Assembly (NCBI GenBank): GCA_963733135.1
Contig: CAVTBX010000006.1
Coordinates: 1 to 64,000, forward strand
Origin: CAVTBX01 sp963733135
GTDB taxonomy: Bacteria > Actinomycetota > Thermoleophilia > Gaiellales > Gaiellaceae
Length of the DNA: 64,000 nt
Direction: 5' to 3'
In this document: one piece after another, positions 1 to 11,000 of the stretch
Position numbering within the stretch: position 1 is the stretch's first letter
Layout of the letters: each line of letters opens with the position of its first letter
The notes under the pieces: generated by a model
Seen by the model: only the letters and a program-made list of their open reading frames with translations
Databases searched by the model: none
What the model was told of the DNA's origin: nothing
Translations under genes and position numbers: made by a program

Positions 1-1375
1 TCGCCTACGGGCAGCTTCCGAGGCGCGTCGAGCTCCACATCCGCTTCGCTGACTGGGTGATCGCCTGCCCGGTGCCGGTGACGACCTCGTCGAGATCTCG
101 GCTTACCATCTTCGAGCAGGCCTGCCGGTGTCCGGTGAGATTGCTCGCAGCCCCATCCGCCACCAGTCGTGCGCACCGTCGACAAGCTCAGCCGCGCGGC
201 CGGGAAGGCGGAGCGTGAGGGGTACCGCGAGGCGGAGCGCTTCTACGAGCGTGCGCTCGCGGTCGTCGGCGACCAGGAGGCGGAGCTCTTGGCAGCGACG
301 CAGCTGCAGCACGCGGGCGCGCTCGTGGCGCTCGGCAGCGCCAGGGCGAGTGCGGAGCTAGGCGTGGCGGAGAACGGGCGGCGCTTCGACCAGCTGACGC
401 GCTTCGTCTGCGCTCGTCAGGCGCTCGGCGATATCGATCAGCGCCAGGGCCGCGCGGCGCAGCGGCTCGCTGCTTCGAGGCGACCGACTGGCGGCCCAGC
501 ACGGGGATCGCCCGGCTTCAGATTCGAGCAGCGTTCGTGCTCGCCGGCCTGCAACTTCGAGGTACGAGGAGGCCGCCGCCGACCTTCGCCGCTCCGTCAC
601 CTTCGCCGAGGAGCTCGGGGATCGAGGCCTACGGGCGGAAGGCCACCTTCGCAGCGCCGCCCTTCTCCCAGGACCTGAGCCGTTTCACCGAAGCCGAGGA
701 CGAACTCGGCCGCTGCGTGGCGCTCGCGGGGGAGATGGGAGCCGTCGTCTCGAGGCGGAGGCGACCGCGTCGCTCAGCGTCGCGAAGAGCTACCGCGGTG
801 ACCACGGAGGCCGGAAGCGCTCGCGCTTCAGGCCGCGAACTGGCTCGACTCACCAGCGACGGCTGCTCCAGGTGCAGAACCTCGTTCAGTTCACGCGATG
901 TACGCGCTCGCGGACGGCGATCCCGTGCGGGCTGAAGAGTGGCTGGGCGAGGCGGTTCCGATCGCGCTCGGGCTCGAGGGCTGGCTCGTCGTCGAGGTGT
1001 ACCGCTTCCTGGTCGAGGCGCTCGTTCTCCAAGACCGTCTGGAGCAATACCGCCGTCCGGCTCGCCGAGTTTGCAGGGCGAGGCGTCTCGGACGAGGACG
1101 AGTACGCTCGTGCGACTGTTGTCGTCGCCGAAGGGATCGTCTCGGCGGCGTCAGGAGATCTCGAGCTGGCTCGACGCTCCCTCGAAGAGGCGCTCGGGAG
1201 GCTGAAGGCTTCTTCACCTGCCCGTCGAAATAGCAGAGGTGCAGGTGGCTGACGCCCCGCGTGCTGGACCGCCTTCGGGGAGAGCGAGGCCGGGCCGGCT
1301 CAAGCAGGCTGCGCTCGCTCTTCACCGAGATGGGCGCCGTCGGCGCGCTCGCGGACGGCGCCACAGCCTGTCGCC
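1..1375 (+). pseudogene. C-terminal part of a cyclase/AAA/TPR-type regulator, frameshifted, cut by window edge
   Basis: Reading across frames gives a helical TPR-rich segment. It opens with AYGQLPRRVELHIRFADWV, which matches the region just after the ATPase module in large class III cyclase/AAA/TPR proteins. It continues with TPR-like helices (AEREGYREAERFYERALAVV, GDPVRAEEWLGEAVPIAL, ELARRSLEEALGRL) and ends near RSLFTEMGAVGALADGA. At least five frame changes are needed. The intact protein encoded on the minus strand at 28543-31749 has the same architecture, so this is probably a second family member whose cyclase and ATPase domains lie upstream of the window. The frameshifts fit the general damage seen up to 10.5 kb and may be sequence errors. 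Confidence 0.6.
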
Positions 1376-1379
1376 GGAC

Positions 1380-2824
1380 TCGACGCGCGACTTCTCCTCG
1401 TCGTCGTCGTCATCATGTTCCTCGTCGTCGTCGTCGTCGCCATGGCCGCCGCCGTGGCCGCCGCCCGGTGAAGCGGTGCAGGTCTGCCCGCCGTACGTGG
1501 CGGTGCTCGCCGCGAGCCGCGCGCTTCGTACTGCGGCAGAAGTCGTGGTGCGGCTCTTCAGCACAGCGGCGCAGACCCAGCCGCTGCAGGAGTTCGTCTT
1601 CTTCTTGCCGTTCTGGTTGACGACCTGGGTGGCGCGGATTGCCCACTCGTGCTACCGCGAAGTACCTCGACGAGCCTGCGTGTCCACAAGGAGGCTGATG
1701 CGCTTGGACTTGAAGCTGCGTCGCCGTCTGCAGGCCTTTCCAGACGTTGTCCGATGCTTGCCTTGAGCAGGAACTCGTCCCTCGAGATCCTGGGATCCTG
1801 CTGGTTCGAACGTGGTGACGTCGTCGACTCACTGGACCTGGAAGGAGTGCTGCTCCGTGAGGATTTGGGACGGCTCAGGGCCCGATTGATTGATCGTGTG
1901 GTCGAGGCCGCCGACTCGGCAGGCCGGTGAGCACGGCGCCCCTGGGAACCCCTGACACTGAAACGCCGAGTCCGCCTGCTCGCCTCCTGTAGCTGGACGT
2001 AGCGCTGGGTTAGCTGCACAGTGGTTCTTACCGGCGCCGGGATGGTAGAGCTGTGTGCTCTCGTCGACGTTGGCGCAGGCGTTCGCGTCCACGTCCGGCA
2101 CGACCGGGTCGGCGGCATCCCCGGGCGTGCAGCTCGGGCGGCTGTCCGTATTCTGTTCCTGCACGATCGTGCCCGCCCCGGTGGCGTGCTCGCTCTCCGA
2201 CTGCTTCTGCGAGACGCTCGAGACGTTGTCCGCACGCATGCCGTGGCCGCCATCCAGGGTGCAGGCGGATCAGGCGGCGCCTTGGCGAGCCGATCACCGA
2301 CTGGTGAGCCTCTTGCGCCTGCCCGACGTCGGGATGGGTCGTGGCTCGGCGCCGGTCGTCGTCGTCGTCGTCGTCGTCACCGCCCCCGTGCCCACCGCGG
2401 CCGAGAGCGAGCGTCGTCACCTGGCTGACGTGGGCCCGGTTGCTGGTACCGTTTCCCTTGCGATCTCGGCGATCTGCGTCGCGTCCTGCAGGAAACCCAT
2501 CCCTTCATCTCGATCACCTGCACGACGTGCGCGACGTTCTCCCGGTACGTGCTCGCCTGCCTGATCTTGCAACGCTGGACTACGGCGGGCAAGCGCATGT
2601 GATGCGCGGACGCACCACGCTGTCCCGCCAAGCAGGCTGGATGATGATCCATTCTGGCCGGTCTTCCCGATCCTGCGCGGCTCTCGGTAGCCTCACACGA
2701 ACAGTCACTTACACCACCGTCGTGCTCGAACGAGAGTGGCTGCGTCGTGAGAACACACAGAGACCGGCGGAGGATTGACGGCGGTCAGAGCGACCACGCC
2801 GAGAAGAACCCCACGTTGCCTCAA
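1380..2824 (-). pseudogene. Secreted Asp-rich, repeat-containing hypothetical protein, frameshifted
   Basis: Coding signal on the minus strand begins at a TTG (2824) preceded by GGAGGAG and followed by a signal-peptide-like RQRGVLLGVVALTAV. Downstream, in changing frames, are Gln/Asn/Ser-rich stretches such as NVSSVSQKQSESEHATGAG and two acidic low-complexity tracts. One is GGHGGGDDDDDDDD near 2340-2420. The other mixes GGGHGGGHG with runs of D and E near 1390-1465, encoded by GTC/CTC-type microsatellites. The two tracts suggest a duplicated module. I do not recognise the family. An exported, possibly cation-binding protein is an inference from composition only. Several frameshifts prevent a continuous reading. 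Confidence 0.4.
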
Positions 2825-2924
2825 ATCGCTCCTCCTCCAGGAAAGGCCGCGATGAACCTATCTGACCGCGAGAGGAGCGGTCAAGATTCAAACGAGAAAG
2901 CTCGTACCTGGAGGCGAGCTCAGG

Positions 2925-3314
2925 CTAGGCCACGGAGGGCTCGAAGGCGAGGAATCTGGCTGTCGGGGTCCTCCGCCAAGAGGCCCTGACGTCGCCGAGC
3001 TCCGCGATTCCGCCCTCGGTCTTCAGGTCGGGAAGGTCGTTGTCTCCTTCCCACCTGACGCCGCGGTCGCAGAGAGCCGGGACGGGGTGTCGAGGTCGTC
3101 GACTCGAAATGCCGCAACCGTGTGGCGGCTCGCGCACACCGACGCTGCGTAGAGAAGGAGCCTGCCTTCGGCGCCCTCGAACTCCGCCTCCTTGTGGTCC
3201 GGGCAGCTGCGGCGTCCCTGCGAACGTCGAGCCTGAGCCCGCGGCCCTCGTCAACTCAGCCGAAGCCTCCAGATCCGACGGGACGATGGAGACGATCCTC
3301 GCGTTCTCCAGCAT
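2925..3314 (-). pseudogene. VOC (glyoxalase/bleomycin-resistance fold) protein, frameshifted
   Basis: The minus strand reads MLENARIVSIVPSDLEASAE, the usual opening of a vicinal-oxygen-chelate domain. In other frames it continues with PPHTVAAFRVDDLDT, then WEGDNDLPDLKTEGGIAELGDVR, and near the end a damaged form of the DPDGN-type turn followed by LAFEPS. The span of about 390 bp suits a single-domain VOC protein of about 125 residues. The substrate cannot be told. At least three frame changes are required, in line with its neighbours. Confidence 0.6.
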
Positions 3315-3418
3315 GGAGACCTCCTGTGGTTTGGCGGCCAGTATCGCTTGCTCGAGGTCGATCCGTAACGGTACGGCTCCTGTTTGCCACACTCGGGTGA
3401 CGACGAAGACGAGGAGAC

Positions 3419-3884
3419 GTGGAGAAGGCGACGTTCGCCGGCACTCTCTGGGGCGTCGACGTTGAGGCAGCCCTTGCAGTCGCCGGACGGAGACGCTGCA
3501 CGGGCAGCAGATCGAGGACCCGGACTACAAGCTCGTGTGCTCCGGCCGCACCGGCCATGCCGAAGCCGTCGAGGTCGAGCTCAACCCCGAGCGGTTCTCC
3601 TACGAGGAGCTCCTCGACATCTTCTGGGCGAACCACAACCCGACGACGCGGAACCGGCAGGGCTTCCGATATTGGCTCGCAGTACCGCTCCCGCCGTGTA
3701 CTTCCACTCGCCGAGCAGGAGGCCGCCGTGCGCGCGTCCCGTGACCGGCAGGCGGGAGGCCTTCGGCGCCGAGATCGTCACGGAGATCGGCAGGCGGACC
3801 GTTCCGTGCCGAGGATGCCGCCGAGCGCTACTTCAAGCCGGCCGCTCGTCGTGCACGGTCGAGCTCGCGGAGACTGCTGGCTAG
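3419..3884 (+). pseudogene. msrA: Peptide methionine-S-sulfoxide reductase MsrA, frameshifted
   Basis: MsrA reduces methionine-S-sulfoxide in proteins, using thioredoxin. The start MEKATFAG is followed by TLWGVDVEA where the family has the catalytic GCFWGVE, so the nucleophilic Cys is absent as read. Later blocks are clear: a Gly-His-Ala-Glu-Ala-Val-Glu-Val segment (SGRTGHAEAVEVELNPE), SYEELLDIFWANHNPTTRNR, then SQYRSAVYFHSPEQEAAVRAS and EIVTEIG across frames. Length is close to the usual 155-170 residues. The identity is firm. The multiple frameshifts and the lost Cys may be consensus errors. Confidence 0.8.
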
Positions 3885-3889
3885 CCACC

Positions 3890-3952
3890 GTCGGGGCGAG
3901 GCATGCCTCCCCGGACCTGCGGAACCACGACGGGCGACGCATGCGTCACCCT
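3890..3952. repeat. Two facing GGGGC palindromes (REP-like family)
   Basis: Two short imperfect palindromes, centred on GGCATGCC (3890-3914) and CGCATGCG (3931-3952), point toward each other between the convergent ends of msrA and the ABC ATPase gene. They belong to the same GTAGGGGC-stem-GCCC family found at 36.0, 44.7, 60.0 and 63.7 kb. A hairpin of this kind between convergent genes could terminate transcription in both directions. Confidence 0.6.
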
Positions 3953-4690
3953 TGCATCAGGCCGGCGGCGATGATCCGCTGGAGGAACTGCTGCGTTCGC
4001 TCCTCGCTCGGTGCCGAGAAGATCGCCTCCGGTGGCCTGCTCGGGGTTCACGCCCGCGTCGAGGAAAACAAGCCGGTCGGCAATGTCGCGGGCGAAGCTC
4101 ATCTCGTGGGTCGCGATCAGCATCGTCATGCCCTCCTCGGCCAACTCTGGATCACCGCGAGCACCTCCGCGACGAGCTCGGGGTCGAGCGCGCTCGTCAG
4201 CCTGATGGCGGACAGCGGCTCGGGCTGAAGCACGAGGCCCGCGATCGCCACCGGTTTCTCTGGCCGCCCGGAGGAGAGGCGATCTGGGTATTCATCACGG
4301 TCCACGAGCCCCGAAGCGCCCGAGAAGCTCGAGCGCCGCAGGCTGCTCCTCCTCCCGCGGCATGTCGAGCACCTTGCGGAGCGCGGCGTGACGTTACAAG
4401 CGCTCATGTGCGGGAAAAGGTCGAAGGCCTGGAAAGCGATCCCGACAACGCGGCGTCGGATGCCGATAACACTGCAACTCCGGGGCCAGTGATCTCCTGG
4501 CCGAGCAGCGCGATCCGGCCGACGTCGATTGGCTCGAGCAGGTTCACGCATCGGAGGAGGGTTGACTTCCGGATACCCAACACGCCGATGGGCGCGACCT
4601 CATGGCGGTCGACAATCCCCCAGGAGGACTTCAACGTCGCCGAACGACTTGCGTAGCCCGTCGACCTAGAGCGCCCTGCCTCGCTCACCG
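3945..4690 (-). pseudogene. Polar amino-acid ABC transporter ATP-binding protein, frameshifted
   Basis: This is the GlnQ/HisP-type ATPase that powers amino-acid import. Recognisable pieces, in order, are a damaged Walker A (GVLGIRKSTLLRCVNLLEP), GIAFQAFDLFPHMSACNVT around the Q-loop, a damaged signature (LSSGRPEKPVAIA, where LSGGQQQRVAIA is expected), LTSALDPELVAEVLAVI, and the H-loop region GMTMLIATHEMSFARDIADR. It ends near GLMQG. Order and size (about 245 residues) fit the family. The downstream end of a minus-strand three-gene set with the permease and binding protein supports the call. Both frameshifts and substitutions are present. Confidence 0.75.
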
Positions 4691-5410
4691 GATTCCTCCA
4701 GACGGAGGAGCTTGCGGCACGGTACACGGGTTCGCGGCCAGTCCGTTAGGCGCGCGAGCGGAATCGTGACGAGCACGAAGGATCGCCGCGACGACTGCCG
4801 GCGTGTAGTTGAAGTTCGAGGCGGCCAGGATCTGCGCCTGGCGGAGGGCTTCGACCGGCCCGAGGAGCGAGACAAGCGCCATCTCCTGCTGGAGTCCGAT
4901 GAAGTCGTTCAAGAGCGGCGGCATCACCCTGCGCACCTCCGCGGAAGGATCACGAAGCGAAGCGTCTGCAGGAGCTGCGAGAGCCCCAGCGACCGGGCGG
5001 CCGCCGCCTGGCTCGGATGGACGGAGTCGATGCCCGCCCGGTCAGTTTCTCCGATACGTACGCCGAGTAGACGAGCACGAGCGCAACGACCGCCCAGAAG
5101 AGGACGTCTCGCGAGGCGCACGCCCGAGATATCGAGCGCTAGCAAACCCAGGGAGGTGGAGAGGGAGGATGATAAGGCGCCAGGAAGAAATCGGCGTACG
5201 CGACTGCCAACGCACGAACCGGGAAGAACACGGGCCCCGGAAGGCTGCGCAGGATCGCGATCACGAGCGCGAAGACGAGGTCGGCGCCTTTCCAGGCGAT
5301 GAGGAAGATCCGGACGTTCAGAAGGAACGCCTCCAGCACGACGTCCAGCGACTCGCGGAAGACCTTCCCCAGCCTGAAGAAGAGACGTCGCACCTCGGCC
5401 AGCCCGGAGC
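4690..5410 (-). pseudogene. Polar amino-acid ABC transporter permease, frameshifted
   Basis: This is a HisM/GlnP-type inner-membrane permease. The minus strand reads VRRLFFRLGKVFRESLDVVLEAFLLNVRIFLIA near the start (the typical Leu-Gly-Leu-type opening helix), then hydrophobic segments. After these come the EAA-loop sequence HPSQAAAARSLGLSQLLQTL with RFVILPRR and RRVMPPLLNDFIGL, and the final helices with NFNYTPAVVAAIL. At least four frame changes are needed. It sits between the binding-protein and ATPase genes on the same strand, a standard amino-acid importer order. Confidence 0.7.
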
Positions 5411-5515
5411 GCTACGTCACCGCCACGACGACGACGACGAGGAAGACGACCGTCTGGTCACGGCGATCAGGACGCTTCGCGTCCCGGAGCCGCGAGAGCC
5501 TTTCACTCGGGAAGC

Positions 5516-6420
5516 CTATTCGAGAACCGGCGGAGCAGAGCTCTCGATCCACTCCTGTGCGAACTCGTCCAGCCGACCGCTCTCGCGGAGGGCGGCCGCA
5601 GGGCCTGGCTCGCGGATCGCGCGGCCAGGGTTCCCTTCCTCGAAGAGGAGGCCGAAGTGTTCCTGGCCCTCCGCCGGCAGTCGCCCGACCACGGTCGAAT
5701 TCGGTGCCTGCACGGCTGTGATGAACCCGCTCGTCGGAAGTCGACCGCGGTTGCCGTTGATATTGCTCCGGTTCTTCATCGCGTTGATGGCGTCGTTCAG
5801 CGTGTGAAGGCCTGAGCCTCCTGGCTCGGCTGAACCGTCTGACGATTGCGTGGCTTCGTCGAGCCAACCGGCGCGCCCAGCTTCGCGTCCTCGAGATCGG
5901 CCAGCGACTCGCCGTCGCGAAGTCCGAGCTCTTGAGCGTCGCCGAGGCCCGACTGCTCGACGTCGTGGTCCGAGTCGCTGAAGTCGACGGCCTGGTCGCG
6001 TTCCTCGCTGACCGAGGTCTGATTGATGTCGAAATCAAAGTCTTTCGGCCCGGGCCTGAAGGGTGTCGAACAAGCACGACTACCCACTCGACCTCGGCGT
6101 CCGGAGAAGTCCGAGCTCCTCTGCGACCGCATAGGCGACCTCGTTCGTAGCCCTCTTGGTCGGCTCTTTCGTCGGATCCCAGGGTGCTCCATAGCCCGCC
6201 GCCTGGAACCATGGCGGGAAAGCTGGGTTGTCGGTAGCGATTGAGGACACCTCGTTGACGAGCTCGAGGTTCTCCTTCAGGTAGGGCGCCTCCTCGGTGG
6301 CGCCGGGGCTCGTCGCCACCGTCGTCTCCGCGCCTTCTTCATCGTCGCCGCCACGGCCAGGACCGCAGCCGCGGCGAGGGCGAGAGCAGAGACGAGCAGG
6401 ATGAGGATGCGCGACTTCAT
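5516..6420 (-). pseudogene. Polar amino-acid ABC transporter substrate-binding protein, frameshifted
   Basis: The gene starts at ATG 6420 with a clear signal peptide, MKSRILILLVSALALAAAAV. It then reads, across frames, LSIATDNPAFPPWF (first beta-strand of type-3 solute-binding proteins), RPGPKDFDFDINQTSVSEER, AKLGAPVGSTSYQ, and FPTSGFITAVQAPNSTVVG, ending SSAPPVLE. These blocks and the length of about 300 residues match SBP_bac_3 periplasmic or lipid-anchored receptors for polar amino acids. It is the first gene of the minus-strand transporter set. The ligand cannot be assigned. Confidence 0.75.
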
Positions 6421-6509
6421 CGAGTGAAGGAGGGCGGCGGAGCACTCACACCGTTCGCCGGAACCTGGTGCGTTTTTCCGCCGACCGGTCGGCGCGGAAC
6501 ACTGGGTTC

Positions 6510-7558
6510 ATGAAGGAAACGGCTCGACGCGCCTTGGTCGCCACGCTCGTGGTCGGCGGGCTCGTCGTCATCGCGCTCGCTCTCTGGAAGCTGAAGCTCT
6601 CATCGCCCTTCCTTGCGTTCATCATTGCGGCGGCGATCAGGCCGGGCGTCGACCTGCTCCACGAGCAGCGCGTGCCGCGCGATCCGATGGCAGCCCGCTT
6701 CCTCGGTCTCGTGATCGTCGTGGGCCTGCTCCTTCTGGGCCGTGGTCCGCGCCGAAGGCCAGGAGATCGAGGAGGCCCTCGATGCCGTGTTCGGCTCGAC
6801 TCAGAGGCAAGCGAGTCCGAGGGGTTCGCCGGATACCTACTGCTTCGGCATCGACGAGCACCTCGACGAGCTGCCGGCCGCCTCCGGACTCGTCGACCCG
6901 GCGGTGGAGACACGGTGACCGCGTTCGAGATCGCCGTCGGATCATCTTCACCCTCGCGTGCGCGGCGTACTGGATACTTCGAGCGCGGACACGCGCAGCG
7001 TCTCGTCCTCTCGCTCCTACCGTGAAGCCGAGACGCATCGTCCGCGAGTACCTGGGATCTCATCGACCTGAAGCTCGGCACCGCCGCTACGTGCGCCGGC
7101 AGATAGTCCTGGTCACGCTCGTGGCGACTCGTCTCTCGCTCTGCTTCTGGGCGATCGGGCTTACCGTATCCGCTGCTGCTGGGATCTTCAGGTCTCGTCG
7201 AGGTGATTCCGGTCATCGGCCCGCTCGCCGGCACCACCGCCATCGGCATCGGGCTCACCGTGTCGTGGCAGACCGCACTGATCGCGGGCCTGATCGTCCT
7301 CGTCGTCCGGCTCCTCGAGGACTACATCGTGATCCCACGCGTCCTCGGCGAAGCGGTCGGCCTCACGCCGCTGACCGTGCTCGTCTGGTAACCGCCGTCG
7401 CGCTCCTCTTCGGCGGCTTCACCGTGCTCCTGCGCCATCCCGCTCGCGGCGTCGCTGCGACTCTCATCGACGTGGTGATCCGCGATCGCGATCCGGCCGG
7501 CGGAGGATCCGCCGGCGGGTTCTCTCCCGCGAAGGACATCGAGGGCTCGCGCACCTAA
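6510..7558 (+). pseudogene. AI-2E family transporter, frameshifted
   Basis: This is a multi-spanning membrane protein of the AI-2E/YdiK/TqsA family, exporters of small molecules or ions of varied substrate. It begins MKETARRALVATLVVGGLVV, with FLAFIIAAAIRPGVDLLHEQ after it. Later it has the family hallmark VEVIPVIGPLAGTTAIGIGL and VRLLEDYIVIPRVLGEAVGLTPLTVLV, closing with FPAKDIEGSRT. Four or more frame changes break it. Length (about 350 residues when mended) is normal for the family. Confidence 0.75.
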
Positions 7559-7564
7559 CCCGTC

Positions 7565-8024
7565 CTAGTCGGTCAGCGAACCCGACGACGACGCGCTCGA
7601 CGCGCTCGGCGCCGTTCAGCCGGAAGTCGGTGACCTCGCCTGCCGGCTCGTCGCGCCGATCCGGCGGTGGTGGAAGCCGACCACTTCCCGCCGACACTTC
7701 GCCCGCTCATGCACGTCCTTCGACTCGGCTTTCGTACGCGACCGATTCCCTCGAGTGTCCTGGTTGAAGCGGATCATCGCCGTCACCTAGGCTGCCCTCA
7801 AAGACGCTGAGCGAGCCGTAACGGAAGATCGCGTAGGGTCCAGAAGATGTTCGAACCGTGCTTGACGCCACTCGAGCTCCCGAGGACTCCTCTGACCTCA
7901 CCCTCGACATGAGGAGCTCGGCGCCTGCGATTCCCTGCTGGGGGATGATGACGGCACCGGCCGTTCCGGCGAGACCCAGGGCGGCGGCCGCCGTAAGCAC
8001 GAGCGCGGCAGAGCGGAACGTCAC
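7565..8024 (-). pseudogene. Small secreted hypothetical protein with a GIAG-type N-terminal motif, frameshifted
   Basis: The start at 8024 gives a strong signal peptide (MTFRSAALVLTAAAALGLAG), then VIIPQQGIAG and, across a frame change, MSRVEVRGVLGEPSGVKHGS. The C-terminal part reads EVTDFRLNGAERVERVVVGF. The pattern of a short exported domain with a 'GMTRxxVRxxLGEP'-like turn resembles SmpA/OmlA-like folds of actinobacterial secreted proteins, but I cannot name the family. About 150 residues are expected. It is divergent from the sensor kinase gene that follows. Confidence 0.45.
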
Positions 8025-8065
8025 CGCTTCGTTCTACACGTCTTGCGGGTCTGGTTCAAGCCCCT

Positions 8066-11000
8066 TTGCGCTGCCGGAAGGCGGCCGTTGACGCTGCTGA
8101 CGTCACGCTGAGGGACACAGAGAAGATCGCGGAATCCAGGCAAAATCCGAGCTCGTCCCATACGTCGGACGTGACGCCGGCGTCCGCCGTCGACAAAGGT
8201 TCGAACGGTGGTGTAGACGCTCCACCGGGATCGCCTGGGCTCGAACGCCGTTTCGAGCAGCTACGCGCGCTTCACGAGCTGACTGAGTCGGTCGCGCGGG
8301 CCGAGACGCTCGACGACATCTACGACACCGCGATCGACGGGCTCCTGCGCAGCTTGGCCGCCGATCGCGCGTCGATCCTCGTCGTGGACGCCGAGGGCGT
8401 GATGCGCTTCCGTGCGTGGCGCAACCTCTCAGATGAGTACCGATCCGCGGCCGACGGGCACGTGCCCTGGGCGCCGGACGTCGTCAGCGCCGCGACGATC
8501 ACCGTGGAGGACGCCGCAGCCCGACGACTCGCTCGATGCCGTTCGGGAGGCCGTGCTCGACGAGGGGATTCGCGCCCTCGCCTTCGTTCCCCTCGTTCAC
8601 GGGGGGCGCCTGGTCGGTGCGTTCATGATCTCCCACGACCGGCCGCATGTCTTCTCGGCCGAGGAGATCCGCCAAGCTGAGACGATCGCCGGCCACCTCG
8701 CGTTTGCGATCGGCCGCCGCCAGGCGGAGGACGCTCTCCGAGAGTCGCGCGACCAGCTCGCGATCATCTTCAGCGGCGTCGCCGACGGAATCACCGTCCA
8801 GTCACGGTTGCTGCAGAGGCCTATGCCAACGAGGCCGCCGTGCGCCAACTCGGGTTCGAGACGCTCGAGGAGCTGCTCGCGGCGCCGGTCACCACGATCC
8901 TCGACCGCTTCGAGCTGTTCGACGAGCACGGCGAGCCCTTCGATCCCAGCAACCTGCCCGGACGCGCCGCGCTCGCCGGCGAGCGGCCCGCGTCCATCAC
9001 GATCGGCTGGCGTAACCGCGACGGGGAGGGGGAGCGCTGGTCGATCATCCGTTCGGCGCCGGTGTTCGCGGCCGACGGCTCCGTTCTCTTCGCCGTCAAC
9101 ATCTTCCATGACGTCACCGAGCACAAGCTGCGTGAGGGCGAGCGCGAGGAGCTTCTCGGGCGGATCGAGGTCGAGCGCGGGCTGCTCGAGGCCGTCCTCA
9201 GGCAGATGCCGGCCGGCGTCATCATCGCCGAGGCGCCTTCGGGCGGCTCCTGCTGGGCAACGAGCAGGTCGAGCGGATCTGGGGACACCCGTTCCTCGCG
9301 TCGTCCGAGATCGGCGAGTACGACGCGTACGAAGCTTTCCACGAGGACGGTCGGCCGTACGCCCCCGAGGACTGGCCACTCGCCCGGTCTCTCAAGACAG
9401 GCGAGGTCGTACGGGAGGAGCAGGTCCAGTACGGCGGGGCGACGGGACGTTCGGCGCGATGGAGATCGACTCCTCGCCGGTTCACGACGCGGAAGGGAAC
9501 ATCGTCGCCGGCGTCGTTACGTTCCACGACGTCACGGAGCGCCGCCGGCGTGAGGACGACATGGCTTCTCGCGGCGCGAGCACGATGTCATCGCCTCGTC
9601 GCTCGGCCAGGCGGCCGAGGCGACGCTCGACGGCGTCGCGAGGCTCGCCGTCCCGCACTTCGCCGACTGGTGCGCCGTCTACATGCTCGAGGACGACGGC
9701 GAGATCCGGATCCTGTCCGTCGCCCATGTCGACGAGTCGAAGCTCGGCTGGGCTGAGGAGCTGAACCGTCTGGCCCCGATCGACCCGGATGCCGAAACCG
9801 GGATTGCGGCTGTCCTGCGTTCCGGAGAGGGCGAGCTTCGTCCCCGAAGTCACTGACGAGATGCTCGTCGCCGGCGCGCGGAGCAGGAGCATCGCCGCAC
9901 TCCGCCAGGTGGGGATGCGCCTTACGTGACCGCCCCGCTCATTGCACGCGGGCGCGTGCTCGGCGCCGTGGCGTTCGTCTCGGCGGAATCCGCGCGCACC
10001 TACAACCCCGAGGATCTCGCCCTCGCGGAGGAGCTGGCGCAGCGGGCGGCGCTCGCGGTCGACAATGCACGGCTCTACCGGGGGGAGAGGCCGAGCGCGC
10101 TCGCTTGGAGGCTGTCACCCGCAGCATGGCCGAAGGGGTTTACGCGCTCGACCTCGACGGGCGGGTCAGCTTCGTGAACCCGGCCGCCGAGGGGCTGCTC
10201 GGTTGGACGGAAAAGGAGCTTCTCGGCCGCGACATGCACGCGACCATCCACTACCGGCGGCCGGACGGGAGCGCGTTCCCGCACGAGGAGTGTCCGCTCC
10301 TGCGGGCGCTCGGCACCGGCGAGGTCGTGCACCGCGAGGACGATGCGTACATCCGAAAGGACGGGACGATCTTCGCGGTCTCGTACACGTCCTCGCCGAT
10401 CGTGACCGACGGCGTCCTCACCGGCGCGGTGCTCGCGTTCCACGACGTCACGACGCAAGCGCGCCGAGGCCGGCATGAGCCTGCTCGTCGAGGCGAGCGA
10501 AGTGCTCGGCGCGTCGCTCGACTACGAGACGACCCTCGAGCGACTGGCGGATCTCCGTGCCGCGAATGGCCGATATCTGCGTCGTCGACGTGGTCGAGCA
10601 GAGCAGCGAGATCCGGGGCGTCGCCGTTGCGGCGCTCGATCCAAGGCGCGAGGAGCTGGTCCGCGAGCTCGAGCGTCGCTTCACTTCAGACCCCGGTAGC
10701 GAGAAGAGTCCGGTCGGCCGGGTGCTCCGGACCGGTGAGCCCGTGCTCCTCGAGGATCTCGACTCGGATCTCGAGCAGGTCGCTCGCGATGACGACCATC
10801 TGGCTCTCCTTCGTGAGCTCCGGCTGGTCTCGGGGATGATCCTCCCGCTCGTCGCCCGCGGCCAGACGATCGGCGCTCTGACCTTCCTCGCGGCGGACTC
10901 TGGCCGGCGCTACGGCGAGGAGGACTTCGCGCTCGCGCGCGAGCTTGCCAGGCGTGCGGCGCTCGCCGTCGACAACGCGCGCCTCTTCCGCGACGCGGAG

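Noticed and set aside
1390..1465. Serine-rich secreted protein on the plus strand
   Set aside because: The Ser/Pro runs are the plus-strand reading of the Asp/Glu and Gly/His tract; the signal peptide and ribosome site support the minus strand.
3419..7558. Genomic island of pseudogenes
   Set aside because: Base composition is like the rest, no mobile genes are present, and damage ends abruptly inside the sensor kinase, which fits sequence error better.
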